The notes beneath the pieces were generated by a model. The model made no database searches, had not been told where the DNA came from, and saw only the letters and a program-made list of their open reading frames with translations. Below are positions 11,393 through 22,985 of a stretch of 64,000 bases of DNA, in pieces. Within the stretch, counting starts at the first letter, position 1, and each line of letters begins with the position of its first letter. This stretch comes from Cyathus striatus (lineage: Eukaryota; Basidiomycota; Agaricomycetes; Agaricales; Nidulariaceae). A program made the position numbers and the translations under genes. Location of the stretch: positions 62,001 to 126,000 of the forward strand of contig JAOVFP010000002.1 in the NCBI GenBank assembly GCA_025738555.1, written 5' to 3'.

Positions 11393-12816
11393 ATGCCTGC
11401 GGAGAGAAACCAGAGACGCGCGGACCAAGAGGGTAAACTTTTTCACTCTTTCGATCAAACATGAGGCCAAGGCTGACACCGGGAAATCAGACAATCACTT
11501 TGTATGGTCCTTGGAGCCCACAAACTCAGACGCCTACTGCGCAGACCTATCCGACCTACCTCCCCTCGTAGACGCCCCTCCCCCCTCTGAATTCATCCTC
11601 TTCTCCCCAACAGACGACACTCCCTCCTCCCCGCGCAAACAACCCCACACCAAGAAGAAGCCAGAGAACCACATCCCCCGCCCACCCAACGCCTTCATCC
11701 TCTTCCGCTCCTCATTCATCAAATCCCAAGCAGTCTCTACCGAAGTCGAAACCAACCACTCGACCCTATCCAAAATCATCGGACTGACATGGCAGAACCT
11801 CCCCGACTCCGAGCGCAAAGTCTGGCACACCAAAGCCAAAGAAGCGCTCGAAGAGCACCGCAAGAAGTTTCCCAAATACGCTTTTCGGCCTACGCAGACT
11901 AAAGCCAAAGGAGGCAGCGGGGCGGAGAAGCGGAAGGTGCGAGAGGTTGAACCGAAGGATCCTACGCGGTGTGCCAAAATTGCGCAGTTGCTGGTTGAAG
12001 GAAAGAAAGGGCACGAGCTGGACATTGCCATACAAGAATTCGATAAGACCCACGTACCCACCATCGTAGCGCGTTTCGAGGCCCCCATCACAGCACGCTC
12101 CTATCGTCGCTCATCAAGTGCCCCAGTACCCGACACAAAGCACTCGCGCGCAAACCAAAGCTTCTTCCACGTATTCAACGGCAGTCCACCCAGCACCCCG
12201 CGCAAGTCCAAATCTCAGCGCTCCCTTAGTGCGCGTCCCACCCCCTCCAACGTCAGCGTCCCCCCAACCCCTTCCTTAAAACGCGAACCTTCCTTCGTAC
12301 GTATCCTCTCCCACGCATCATACAAATAGCTAATCACGATCGACACAGGATTTCAGCACCTTCTCATTTGACAGCAGCGTCACATCCTCACCCACCATGG
12401 GGCCGCACTTCGACACCTGTGATCCGCTCTCCCTGCCCGCCGGCACGAGCCCCTTCGATCAATGCCAGTCCATCGTAGATTCATACACTCTTTCAATCGA
12501 CACCACATTCCCTAATACCTGGGCCAACTCCCCCTCCCCAACATACGACGCATTCAGCCCTTTCAACTCCCACGAAGAAACACCACTCCCATCGCCCACA
12601 TACGACACATTCACTCCCTTCACCGACTCCTTTTCCACCATGGAAAAACCCCTCTTTGATTACTCACACTTCCCTATCTACCACCACCACCAAGGCATGG
12701 GCGAGAGCCAGCTCATGTCCCATGCCGATTTTGACGCATCCCAGTTCGCCTTGCAGCATATTCCTATTGCCGAGCTTGATTTGGATTTCGCCGGGTTCTT
12801 GGGTGGGCAGTATTAG
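11393..12816 (+). CDS. HMG-box (MATA-HMG type) transcription factor
   Basis: Exons 11393-11432, 11491-12296 and 12349-12816 give 438 codons including stop (437 aa). The HMG box spans residues ~73-146. It opens with the signature IPRPPNAFILFRSSF and continues through SKIIGLTWQNLPDSERKVW, EALEEHRKKFPKYAFRP. This is the sequence-specific type found in fungal mating and developmental regulators, a minor-groove DNA binder in the nucleus. After the box come a basic stretch (GAEKRKVREVE), a Ser/Pro-rich linker and a C-terminal acidic/aromatic tail with repeated SPTYD(A/T)F(S/T)PF motifs, plausibly an activation domain. The ATG lies in a 13-codon first exon joined by a phase-1 intron, and the frame runs directly into EDNHFVWSLEP. 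I cannot say which basidiomycete HMG regulator it is orthologous to. Confidence 0.85.
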
Positions 12817-13332
12817 ACGCCTTCCCATTCCTCCCCCCTCCACTCGCTATCTTTCTTGCGTTATACACTGTATCTCTATCCTATCTATCCATTCAATAGG
12901 TTCTTCAAGAACCTCCTTCGTTCATTGTTATACACCATCTTGCACTTGATTTATCCTTTTGTTAAACTTTATTTATTCGCCCTTGATTGTTCCGAACAGA
13001 CTAACAAATTTGAAATTGTATCTGTACGTCTCTTGTTGTCGTAGTAGGAAGTGGAATGTAAAGATGTGTAGTGTGCTGTACATAGTATCTATGTACTAGC
13101 TATAAAATACAAATTAGAATTTTTTGCTACCCTTGAATGTTTTCAGTAAGCGCAAGCATCGGCGCTTAGCGCTTACTTAGTACCCATCAGTCACAAGGGC
13201 CCACATCTACTGATTAAAATCTTGATATACGTATCCCCATAGTTGATAAAGGTAAGTGAGCAGTATCGTATCGAATAACAATAAAGAAGAATACATAGAA
13301 TGTCAGTGCAACCCAGAACCACAACCATTGAA
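12817..13332. other. 3' flank of the HMG gene; one small hairpin
   Basis: Pyrimidine-rich 3' untranslated sequence. An AGTAAGCGC / GCGCTTACT inverted repeat (9-bp arms, about 13147-13179) lies in it. Otherwise nothing recognised. Confidence 0.4.
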
Positions 13333-13656
13333 TCAAATATACGTTAACGGCAACTCATCCCTCAACCTACAAAACGCATCAAGCGCAGCTTCCTCCTGTG
13401 CAGCCTCCCTCCTTAAACACGTACCTCTACTGTACTCGATCCCATTAACTAACAAGAATGACTTCAGATTTTCAATTGTAGCACGAGTTGCACAGTTGGA
13501 CTTACGACTGCAGATAACCGTCCAAGTAGGATGTCTTCTCGTTCCAGATCGTTTATCGGTATACGAAACGCTGAACCCGTAAAATCTCGCTTTTTCGCGG
13601 ACATCAGCAAGAGACGTGGAACTTTGAGACGTCTTTACATGTCTTTGGAAATACAC
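13333..13656 (-). pseudogene. dsRNA-binding-domain (dsRBD) protein fragment lacking its 5' end
   Basis: Leftward frame with no ATG. Read straight it has 107 codons. If a 58-nt intron is removed (GTAAGT .. TTGTTAG, roughly 13453-13510) the junction reads HPTWTVICS/LNGIEYSRGT. That gives a clean dsRBD: helix-1 region REKARFYGFSVSYTDKRSG, strands TWTVICS and NGIEYSRG, then the helix-2 signature CLRREAAQEEAALDAFCRL. Small one-domain dsRBD proteins of this kind are common in Agaricomycetes; their RNA partners are unknown. The 5' portion is missing just where the Plavaka element's candidate terminal repeat begins (13602), so the gene may have been cut by that insertion. The other possibility is an undetected upstream exon. 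Confidence 0.45.
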
Positions 13657-14087
13657 TAACGACGAAAAAGACTCATATATACATTAAAGTTCAAAGACTT
13701 CGACGTCTTTGTAAGGTTAGGTCAAATTTCTTTCAAAGATACCAAGACGTCTTCCAAGGTTGCAATATCTTTCTAAACACACATAAAGACGTTCCAGCTT
13801 TCAAAAAGGTTGTGTAAAAGATCATTCACGTCGTAGATTCCGGCAACGCTTACATACAAAAAGGCAAAACAATTAGATAGACAGTTATACTAGTACAAAA
13901 TAAACTAATTCTCGTCTGATAAATCTTGGTCTGGATCGTACAACGGCACATCGACCTCCACATCCAAATCAACATCCATCGATAGGTCATTAATGCCGTC
14001 CTTGGGCTTCTTGGTCTTGCAATAGCTCGTTGCATCCTCGAGAATCCGGTTCCAAATGCGAGGTGCCAGCTTATTAATGTCGACATT

Positions 14088-14974
14088 AGCCGCTTCGCCA
14101 CACGCTCCCCTTCAAAGCAGCCATACGAGCAGCCCATCAGCAACTCCTAAAAATCGCTGCCACCAACCACTGGAAGAAATCACCATCCCATGCACGGATC
14201 AGCCGTAACATCCCAGCTAAGCCGTCGCCCTTTAACTCTGATATGCTCCTACAGTTACCTCGCAAACTAACAAGTCTCATTACGCAGATGATAACGGGTC
14301 ACATCGCTCTCAATATGCATCTCCACCGCATAGGCAAAGCAGACTCCCCAAATTGCGGGAAGTGTTCTAGGAACTCCCCGGAATCTGTGGAACACTACTT
14401 GCTGCGATGCCCCGCTTACTCCGACAGGCGCAAGCCACTCCTCGCGCAGTGTGCCCAACGCAGCCACCAAATCTCTCTACGCAAGATTTTATCAGCTCCA
14501 AAGAACCTCTCAGCACTCGCTGACTTTGTCAATGCTACAGGCCGCCTACGGCAGACACTAGGAATAATTCCTCGATGGAGCCCCCCAACGGAGGACGATT
14601 AGTTGCAGTAGTAGAATGAAGGGGATATGGTCTTATCGGATTCTTGGTTACTTTGGCACCTCAGCACGCGCTGCAATGCTCAGCCCTTCACACGTCCCGC
14701 CGCTCTGGCACCAAGCCACTTATTAAAATTCTTATGGTGTGCTTTCACACTATGTGATGCCTCCGTTTACACCCTCCTGGTGCTGTACTCTCTACACAGC
14801 ATCCCGAGACACTTACCTTACCGGCCGCTGTTCAACACTTCCACCACTATGTCTCCTTACTATACTTTACTCAGTAGATTACCTTACTATACGGTAGACA
14901 CTCCACTGTCGCGACATATGGGTCACCATCACCGACAATAAATTCAGGATTTTTTTTTTTAAAAAAAAAAAAAA
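14088..14974 (+). mobile_element. 5'-truncated LINE (non-LTR retrotransposon) with target-site duplication and poly-A
   Basis: An 887-bp insert starts in frame inside a LINE ORF2 and ends in 14 A's. It is flanked by exact copies of ATGTCGACATT at 14077-14087 and 14975-14985 (11 bp; with the preceding A the target is the 12-bp palindrome AATGTCGACATT). These are hallmarks of target-primed reverse transcription with 5' truncation. Excising it restores the open frame of the minus-strand host gene. Confidence 0.9.
14090..14602 (+). pseudogene. C-terminal end of a LINE reverse-transcriptase polyprotein
   Basis: The frame enters in the truncated ORF (PLRHTLPFKAAIRAAHQQL) and ends at TAG. It shows the LINE tail arrangement (..QMITGHIALNMHLHRIGK..) with a C-x2-C-x7-H-x4-C zinc-binding motif (CGKCSRNSPESVEHYLLRC, zf-RVT type). 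RT catalytic motifs are absent because of the 5' truncation. The ORF that remains has no stop, so the insertion may be fairly recent. Confidence 0.8.
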
Positions 14975-16968
14975 ATGTCGACATTCCAGAAAGTGTGGCG
15001 AACTTGTCGTTTAATTCTCCGAGTGACAGGATCAAAGGTATCCGAATCAGCCCAATTTGCATACGAAAAGTTTGATCCTGAGCCGGATGGGATTTCCTCC
15101 TTTCCGGTGATATTTATTACTAATGCGCGAAGAGCCTTAGTAAAATATTAGTTACATTATTAAGTGCCAGAAAAAATAGATAAATGTTACCGAGAGGATA
15201 GCCATTACAAGAGCGCCCTCAGGCTTCGTACTAGGGGTGAAAGCATCGTCCTGTAGAGCCGAAACCAGCATAACATGGTGAGCAAGCGTTCTTGTTATAA
15301 GGTTGCCTCGAAAAAGCCCCTATAGGGTAAGTAAGTCGAAATCAGAACTACGAGACCAAATCTTTCATACCCGTCGTGCTTCACCAGTATATGTGCTTTG
15401 CCACATAAAGGGGTGATCCTTCTGGTGAATCATACTGGTGTCACCTATGAGACTTTGCACGAATTCAGCCCTTTCTTCCTGAGTGATTAGTTCACGTTCT
15501 TCGAGTTCATCCTGAACGGCCTTCAAACCAGCATCTGCTAGACCATGAAGCCAATTGTTTTGGATGTCACAGCACATCTAAGTAAGAAGTAGAATGAGTT
15601 AGAGATTGAAATACGTTGATAACTTCACATACCAACCTGTAAACGAACTTAAACAGATCCTGATTACCATTCTTTCCATCTGGGCAGATTGGGTGGTCAA
15701 CAACAGCTGAATTCCAAGTAGTAGCAGCTACGTCCTCATTAAGACTTGTCCATGGCTTGGTCGCACCCATACAGTCGTACAGTTGTGGCATCACAGCCTT
15801 CTTGAACAATTCTTCGGTCCCTGCAGGTAGCTGCTTGTGAGTAGGTCGTGCAGTAGGCTTGCGAATGCGCTTGGCAGTGTGAAGCTGTGAGATTTTGATA
15901 TTTGAAGCCTGTCTCAAAGTGAATAAGTAGCGGTTGCAATGCGTGAACTGGACATACCTGAGATCCATACCGAATGACTGATCTCTTATCAGGAAGTTCT
16001 TGCCGTTCAACCTCGTCGTCATCGGAGGGAATCCCACCTTCATGAACACCATCGTCAGCTGGTTGAGCGGAAGGAACAGGCTTGGAAGCGAGATTGAGGG
16101 CATGCGAGTTGGATGAAACTGGAACCGGATGAGTAATAGCTTGATTTTCCCATCCGCGAAGAACTCCTGTGGCATGTGTTGACTTCTGCTTCTTCCACTT
16201 TGGAGGAACAATGCTGTAAGGGAGGAGTATGAGATTTATGAGTAAAAAAGAGGGAAGAGTAAGAGCGACGAACTGTGTCTCAGAGTCGGATGTACTAATA
16301 GATATGGCCCAGGCACGCTTACTTTGAATATCATTGAGTCCCACGTTCTCTTTCCCTTGATCCATCATATCGTCAATTTCTTCCCTGTCTCGTATCCCCT
16401 TCTTTACTCTTGAACTTGACCCAGTGGACTTCAATAACTCGGTATCCGGCTCGTCGTTCTCCGGCTCGAAATCGTTGTCGGAATAGTCACTGTCAGCTGA
16501 ACTCGAGGAATTGGCTAGGGTTTGCAGGTGTCTATGTCAGGCCTAGGGTTGACAATCAAGTTTGTAATTCAAGGTACACACCGTGATTTATGTCCTGTTC
16601 ATTGACTACGACTGCTAAAGAGTTCAGAGTATGTCTATGTCAGATATATAATGAGAAATACCATCTGAATCCTCCTGTGTTCCAGACACAGTGGTCTCTG
16701 GCCGAGGATTGCGTTGGTGATGTATGTTTAGTTCATTGTTCGGATGATTGATCGTGCTTGGTGGTGCATTTGTAGCATGCTTTGATTTCGTCTGCAAGTT
16801 AGCCGCTCTCTGCTTTCCATCAGCTCGGCGTTGTGCTCTCTTGGCCTGCTCAGCTTCCTTTGCCCGACGCTCTGCCTGTACCTGTGAAGATGGGCGACGA
16901 CCCCGAGTCACTTTCTCTGCGTCAATACCAGGGTGTACCAACTTGTTATTCGTCCTTGTTTTGGCCAT

Positions 16969-17206
16969 ATCGGAATGGTATTCAGCACGGGAGAGTATCA
17001 GTAGTGGATGAATGAGAATATGAATGGGAATAGAGTGGATAGCGACGAGGAGGGATGCCTTTCTAGATATGTCATTCACAATATCTATTCCAGCACCGCT
17101 TAGACTAACTCTCGATTTACTCTAGATTCATAGGTTTCAGGTACCAAATATGTAATACGCTGTATATTGACTATATCTCTGCAATAAACTTCCTTTCCTA
17201 ACACTC
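16969..17206. promoter_or_regulatory. shared divergent promoter of the Plavaka gene pair
   Basis: A 238-bp gap between the two start codons, which face away from each other. No conserved box was identified by eye; CTCTGCAATAAACTTCC lies just before the transposase ATG. Confidence 0.45.
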
Positions 17207-20200
17207 ATGCCACGCACTCTCCACTCACTGGCTAAATATCCATGCAAGTATCCAGGTTGTACGAAGGTTTGTAGAAGTCATGGTGGCTTTACACAGCACA
17301 CATTGTGCTGCAAGTTTAATCCTAAAAACATACACCGAGGTACGCCAATACCTGAGCACCCTCTACATGACTTCCCTGGTCAGCAAGTGAATGAACGTAC
17401 ACCACATCATTCTCCATCTCGGGAGACATCCCTGAATGACCCAGATCATATTCCCCCACCACAACCAGTGCCTATCTGGACCAGGCATGAACACTCTGGT
17501 ATCTACGTTAGAAAGCACCCTTACCTGGACGGTATGTGTAGTGTGTTTCATTGCTGCGATATTACTTATTTCATTTACTAATTATTGCTGTAGGTACTCC
17601 ATGCGATGAAGATGGGTATGATCTTCCAGAGGGAGCACTTCCACCTCCTACCCTAGCTCCTTTAGGTCAAGATGATGAGATGCTGGCATTTCCATTCAGT
17701 GGTGTTGAAGAATTTGAGCTCATAGATCTTATTTTCAACAAAATACAGATGTCTACCACCGAAATCGACTCGCTTATGGATGTCTGGGTGTGTTTCAACC
17801 AGTGGGACCATGAAGGCGAGAATGATGTAGGCCTTGACCCTCCCTTCTCTGGTACAAAAGACCTATATGACACAATCGACTTGATCCCTCTTGGTGACAT
17901 TCTGTGGCAGGCATTCACCATGCATCATACTGAGGAGCATATCAATAGAAATAATCCATCATGGATGACACAGACTTATGAGGTCTGGTTCTGCGATCCC
18001 CTTAGCATTATGGAAGCACAGATTATGAACCCTGACCTTGCAAGAGATATGGACTTTGCACCAAAACAAGTGAAGGGGAAAGATGGGCAGTGCCAATACT
18101 GTGATTTTATGTCGGGGAATTGGGCTTGGGATCAAGCTGTAAGTACTAAGTACCCTTTCTATTCTGTAAGAACCAAATTTACCATTTTTAACAGGATATT
18201 ATTGCAGCTAATCCGAAAACACATAGATCAATGTTCGCTCCTGTCATTCTTGGAAGCAATAAGACAACAGTTTCCATTGCAACTGGACAAAATGAATATT
18301 ATCCATTGTATGCTTCACTTGGAAATATTCAAAACTATGCACATTGTGCTCATTGCAATGCGGTAACAGTAATAGGTTTTTTAGCAATATCAAAGGGTAA
18401 GTAGACTTTTGCTAAAATTTAATCAGATTTCAATTTAATAACTATGTTGGGTAGCAGATAAGCAGTATGAAAAGAGTGCAGCATTTCGAAAATTTCGTCA
18501 CCAGCTATTTCATGCATCACTTGCATATATTCTACAATCTCTGAAGCCCTGGATGACAACACCAAAGATAACACACTGTAGTAATGGCCATTTCTACTGT
18601 GTTATTTATGGACTAGGCCCCTATATTGCCAACTACCCAGAGCAGTGCCTTCCAGCATGCATTGTATATGGTTGGTGTGCACGGTACATTGTTTTCCATG
18701 TTGAGAATTGTTGTGTTTATAGCTTTTTTCAGATGCACTGCATATTTTAATGACCTTGATAACCAAGAGAAGGCCACACAGTGTTCTTACGAGCACACTG
18801 AGGCTCTTTATGACACAGTAGGTGGTAATTTGTGTGCATTATGGGATAGCTATGGTATTATAGCAGATATAATTGTATGTCCTTATGAAAATATGAATAA
18901 AAATCGACACTGATATTAACTTTACAGCCATTTACAAGTGGATTCCCTTGTGCTGATATTCATGACCTTATAGCACCAGATCTTCTTCATCAAATTATCA
19001 AAGGCACTTTCAAGGATCATTTAGTTGACTGGGTAATTAAATATATCAATATTACTCATGAAGAGAAGGAAGCTGAACAAATTATTGGTGAGATTGACTG
19101 CCGGTATGTCAGTGAAATGCATACTATCACCTGACTTATAGTGTTCTCTTGAAGTATTGCAGTGGTACCTCAATTTCCAGGATTACACCATTTTCCTACA
19201 GGCCATGGGTTCAAGCAGTGGACTGGGGATGATTCAAAGGCCTTAATGAAAGTATTTCTCCCCGCTATCACTGGCCTTGTTCCTGATAAAATGGTCCAAG
19301 CAATTGCTTCTTTCCTGGAGATATGCTATCTAATTCGGCGTTCTCAAATCAACAAAGCAACCCTCATGGAAATTGACCATGCAGTGGGACAATTTCACCA
19401 AGAACGAGAGGTGTTTATTGAAACTGATGTCTGGCCAGATGGTATATCATTACCATGACAACATTCTCTTGTGCATTATCACTGGCTCATACAGCAGTTT
19501 GGTGCTCCAAATGGGTTATGTTCATCTATTACAGAATTGAAGCACATTAAAGCTGTTAAAGAACTTTGGCGACACTCCAATTGTTATAATGCACTTGGAC
19601 AGATGCTTCTTACAAATGAGTGTCTTGACAAGTTGAGTGCATTCTGTGTCGACTTACAGTCTCATGGTATTTGGTCCAGTGCCATTGCACCAGTTTTGCC
19701 AGATATAGATATGGACAACGATTTAAATGCCTGGGCTGATGACAGTATTTATTCTGATAGCAATGTGAGACTTCCAGAAAGACCAAGTAAGTATTTACAA
19801 ATGCTTTTAATAATTCCATGCTCACTTTTCATTTATTAGTTACCAGATATCCAAAGTCATTGGATAGTCTGAGTGCTCATATCAATATTCTTCATCTCAG
19901 AGAGAATATACGCCAGTTTCTATATGATCAATTAAACCCAGAGGCAGTGGTAATGGGTATGGAGGTTGACTTGAACCTATGCCTAATTGTTAGCCCTCTG
20001 CTTACTGTCGACATCTTTCACTCTGCAGTTTGTTTATTCCATGCACCAAGTGATCTGTCAGGAATTGATGGAATGCACCATGAGCTGATATATGCGACTC
20101 CAGTCTGGCAAAACAGTGGGGCAGCTTGTCATGACTGTGTATTTGTTGCAAATAACACTGGCTACACAGGATTTCATGGATTGGATGCCACTCAAGTTCA

Positions 20201-20510
20201 TTTATTTTTTTCATTCACATACAATGATGTGAGATATCCATGTACTTTTGTTCATTGGTTTCAAACCTATGGCAACTCCCCTTGCGAGAATACAGGCTTA
20301 TAGATGGTAGAGCCCCATTTTGATGCACTTCAGTGTTGTCTTACATTTGTGATTTACATTGACACAATACTTCATGGTGCACATCTTATTCCTGTTTATG
20401 GACCAAATTTTATTCCTTATAATCTTACTTTTTCTGATACCCTTTGTGCATTTGCACTTTATTATGTTAATAAGTACGCTGATCACTACAGTCATGAGAT
20501 AGCCTTCTGA
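17207..20510 (+). pseudogene. Plavaka-family transposase with two nonsense codons
   Basis: Exons 17207-17531, 17594-18138, 18195-18396, 18455-18683, 18733-18874, 18928-19103, 19155-19786 and 19840-20510 total 2922 nt (974 codons). Residues 13-35 form a zinc finger (C13, C18, H31, C35). The family core follows: SNKTTVSIATGQNEY, FRKFRHQLFH, IYGLGPYIANYPEQ, the diagnostic APDLLHQIIKGTFKDH (residues ~499-512), then GFKQWTGDDSKALMKVFLPA, FGAPNGLCSSITE and a C-terminal YYVNKYADHYSHE. Plavaka enzymes are KDZ/CACTA-related cut-and-paste transposases of basidiomycetes. Codon 641 (19456-19458) is TGA where SLP[R]QHSLVHY is expected, a CGA-to-TGA change. Codon 905 (20301-20303) is TAG where TGL[W]MVEP is expected. 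Both are C:G to T:A transitions. Otherwise the frame and all splice sites are intact, so inactivation looks fairly young. Confidence 0.85.
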
Positions 20511-20690
20511 TGTAGTATATATTTACTGTATCTGAGTATGCCTATTTTACATCTCGAAAGTTACTAGCTTAAATGATAGTAACAAAATACCAAAAAATAT
20601 GGTTAAAAACATTAAAATTGAAGGACTTCAAAGCAGAAGACAATCCTTAAAGACAAATACACATGAAAGAACCACATGTCTTGCTGATGG

Positions 20691-22447
20691 AGAGTGTCTG
20701 TAAATCTTTTAAATAATCACTTGCGTATGATATGGAATTGTAAGCCATGGATATAATAGGGTGCGCAGGGGGGGAAATGGCAATAACTAATGCTGATGTT
20801 AATTAGCTCAGACATATGTTAATCCGGCTTTTATATTCTCAACAGAGAAGTGAATTCTATGTACGTATGATACAAGAACAACACAGTACTAATGGACCCA
20901 CATAAATTATTTGTACAAAGTAATTGTCTCTTCTCCCTATAGTGATATTCTTGTTGACCCTGCACTAATATGGGACCACTGGTCATTCTTCTGTCTGTTT
21001 TTTGTTAGGTGTCCTATACAAATGAATGATAATAGAGACACTGCACCTTGTACCATAGTGGCTAGTACTGCATGATGCATCGTGCAGCCTGAGTGTTGTC
21101 GAAAATCACTTATACTTATCGCATTTTGGCATTTCTGTTCTACAGCAATGGCAATGCTGTCGAAAGTAGTATCACACTAGAAACTCACCATAAAAGCACC
21201 ACTGTGGATTGTTAAAGGGATTGTTGAATGTTGCATGTTGTTCTCATGGGGGGTTGCAGGGCGAGACTTTGATGCATTGATTGTATAGTTATCATAAAGA
21301 CCTTGATCAGAAAGGCATACTAGTTGCTGAGACTGTTAGCCAATTAATACTATGTGCTTACATTGCCTTGTGGCATGCTGACATTCACCCAGTGAATCAA
21401 GATCATTGCCACGGTACCAACTTAAGTATACTTATTTTCTTAGAAACAATTCCATACTTACGCCATAATAAATTCATTATAAGCTAGTATTGGTTGGAAT
21501 AAAGTAATGTTGTGGTAGCTGTTGTCTGGTACGGCAGATTTATCTATTTACTTTAGGCTTTAGCGCATTTGCAGCTGAGGCAAGCCAAGTGGATACCACC
21601 CTCCCTCATATTGTTTATGACACAACAATTATTGGAATTCAGCATACAATATCAGGGAGGGTTTCCATCTCCAATCGTGTCTGTGCACTCATATTGCAGG
21701 ATTTTTCTTTCACATTCATCATGTAACAGCCTGAGGAATATGCATGTGGCTGAAGTACACTAGTGTCATTGGAGTCACGGATGGGGTGGCCTTGCTAAAC
21801 AAAGCACCTGGTAAGATATAGATGAGTTTCATATCTGTTATATTAGAATATTTGTCATAAATTACTGAGAACGTTAAGAAGGTAGAATGAGAAATGTTAT
21901 ATTGATGCATGCATGAATTAAGCTATGTATGACTTGGATGAATTACTTGATGAAATGAGTTTTACCATCTGTCCAGCACTGTGATACATCAAATAAGCTG
22001 TAACTCGTATTGCTCAAGATGGGAGAACATACAATGGCAAGAAAGTCCTAGCTCTGGAGAATAAACTGAAGAACAGTTTGATTTAAATACCTTTCATAAT
22101 TACATATTCTGACTGATTATGATACCCATGAACAAACCCTAAAGGAAATATACATTGGCAGTGCCCACTGCCCACAGGCCCACGCTGACCCATCAGTAGG
22201 AGCATGGGAGGTGCCTGCATCAGATACTCAAGCACATACTGATGCATTGATTTTCTTTTTGTCATGAATCACATATCCTTATCATCATGGATTTTTGGTT
22301 ATTGCTACATAACTACTACATAAGCTGTCTAGACTCTCAACAACTGTGGCATTTCCCCAATTTCATTAAAACTCCAGAGACCTATCTCTGCTTCAAGTTT
22401 GTCAATCTGTTACTGATAAATCAAACTGGACTAGACTAAAGAGATGT
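20691..22447. other. AT-rich intergenic stretch, no gene recognised
   Basis: Several short frames of 60-70 codons occur (for example 21281-21487 +, 21569-21763 +) but none resembles a known protein or carries convincing splice sites. A possible start (ATG at 20748, minus) runs toward the Plavaka end, but it is too weak to call. Confidence 0.4.
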
Positions 22448-22985
22448 CACCTCAGATAGGACTGAATCAGAGTGGGGTAAATATGGTACAAACAGATTTT
22501 CTTAAAAATTAAAATATGTACCAAAATTGGCTCCTTGAACAAATTCATGTTCATATTTAGAAAATAATGATGGATTGGTTCTGGGTCTATATTGCACTCC
22601 CATATTGAGAAAATAACAATAGAGCAAAGGTAGAATCTGTGTGAAAAATTGGTTGTTAATGCAGATTCTCACACAAACCCTGAATTGAGACCCACATCTG
22701 TTCACTGATCCTATCTAAACATGGATTCTGGCTATGTTCAATGCCCCTATCTTATCACACATTCAGAATTTGTCCTGGTAACATAGTCTGGATTTGTTTG
22801 TTCATCAAATCTACTTGCCAATTCTAAATGTAATCAAAAATATGTTGTCCTACCCTATGTATGTGCAGATTGTAAATATGGTAGCATATCATATTGATTG
22901 TCCCACTCACAGAGCCACTCACAGGCCACTCACACCCACTCATAACCCACTCAACTCCCTGCTCCATCCCCACTCAACCACTCAA
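22448..22985 (+). repeat. left ~540-bp arm of the inverted repeat
   Basis: Near-copy of the complement of 30425-30971. Compared with the right arm, its outer end has T or A where the other keeps CpG (for example AATCAGAGTGGGG versus AATCGGGGCGGGG), a CpG-decay pattern. It ends with a CACTC-rich stretch (CCACTCACAGG, CACTCATAACCCACTC). Confidence 0.85.

Larger units (their letters stand above)
13905..16968 (-). pseudogene. DUF6532-like accessory gene of the Plavaka element, last exon broken by a LINE
   Basis: Eight exons (minus): 16968-16662, 16611-16582, 16514-16274, 16213-15958, 15908-15633, 15577-15371, 15319-15191, then 15135-14975 continuing at 14076-13905. Removing the LINE and one target copy gives 1779 nt, 593 codons exactly, with no internal stop. 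The N-terminus (MAKTRTNNKL.., then RRAKEAEQAKRAQRR) is a basic coiled coil. An acidic linker follows. The C-terminal half from residue ~300 (ELFKKAVMPQLYDCMG, PWTSLNEDVAATTWN, HPFMWQSTY, FSYANWADSD) resembles the DUF6532 family often seen beside Plavaka transposases. Its biochemical role is not established. The frame crosses the LINE target as ..TFW/NVDINKLAPRIW... With the LINE present it would read into antisense poly-A and stop. The intron-3 donor GTTCGT is unusual. Confidence 0.7.
13602..20690. mobile_element. Plavaka DNA transposon with two divergent genes, itself invaded by a LINE
   Basis: The core is certain from its genes: a minus-strand DUF6532-like gene (13905-16968) and a plus-strand Plavaka transposase (17207-20510), diverging from a ~240-bp shared promoter. 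The ends are less certain. CATCAGCAAGA followed by an ACGTGG..CTTT block at 13602-13650 is mirrored by the reverse complement of ~20640-20690 (CATCAGCAAGA, CATGTGG..CTTT). That is an imperfect ~45-bp terminal inverted repeat. Multiple AAGACGTC/GACGTCTT motifs at 13615-13800 look like subterminal repeats. No convincing target duplication was found. Minus the LINE the element is about 6.2 kb. Confidence 0.6.

Noticed and set aside
13147..13179. Hairpin AGTAAGCGC/GCGCTTACT as a terminator
   Set aside because: Bacterial-type terminators do not apply in a basidiomycete; it may be a small repeat end, but no partner was found.
20640..20748. Missing 5' exon of the dsRBD gene (MAYNSISYASDYL..)
   Set aside because: The frame is short and the junction with the other side gives no clear target duplication, so I do not call it.
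21281..22265. Several 60-70 codon frames right of the Plavaka element
   Set aside because: Short, no motif, no splice logic; expected by chance in AT-rich sequence.
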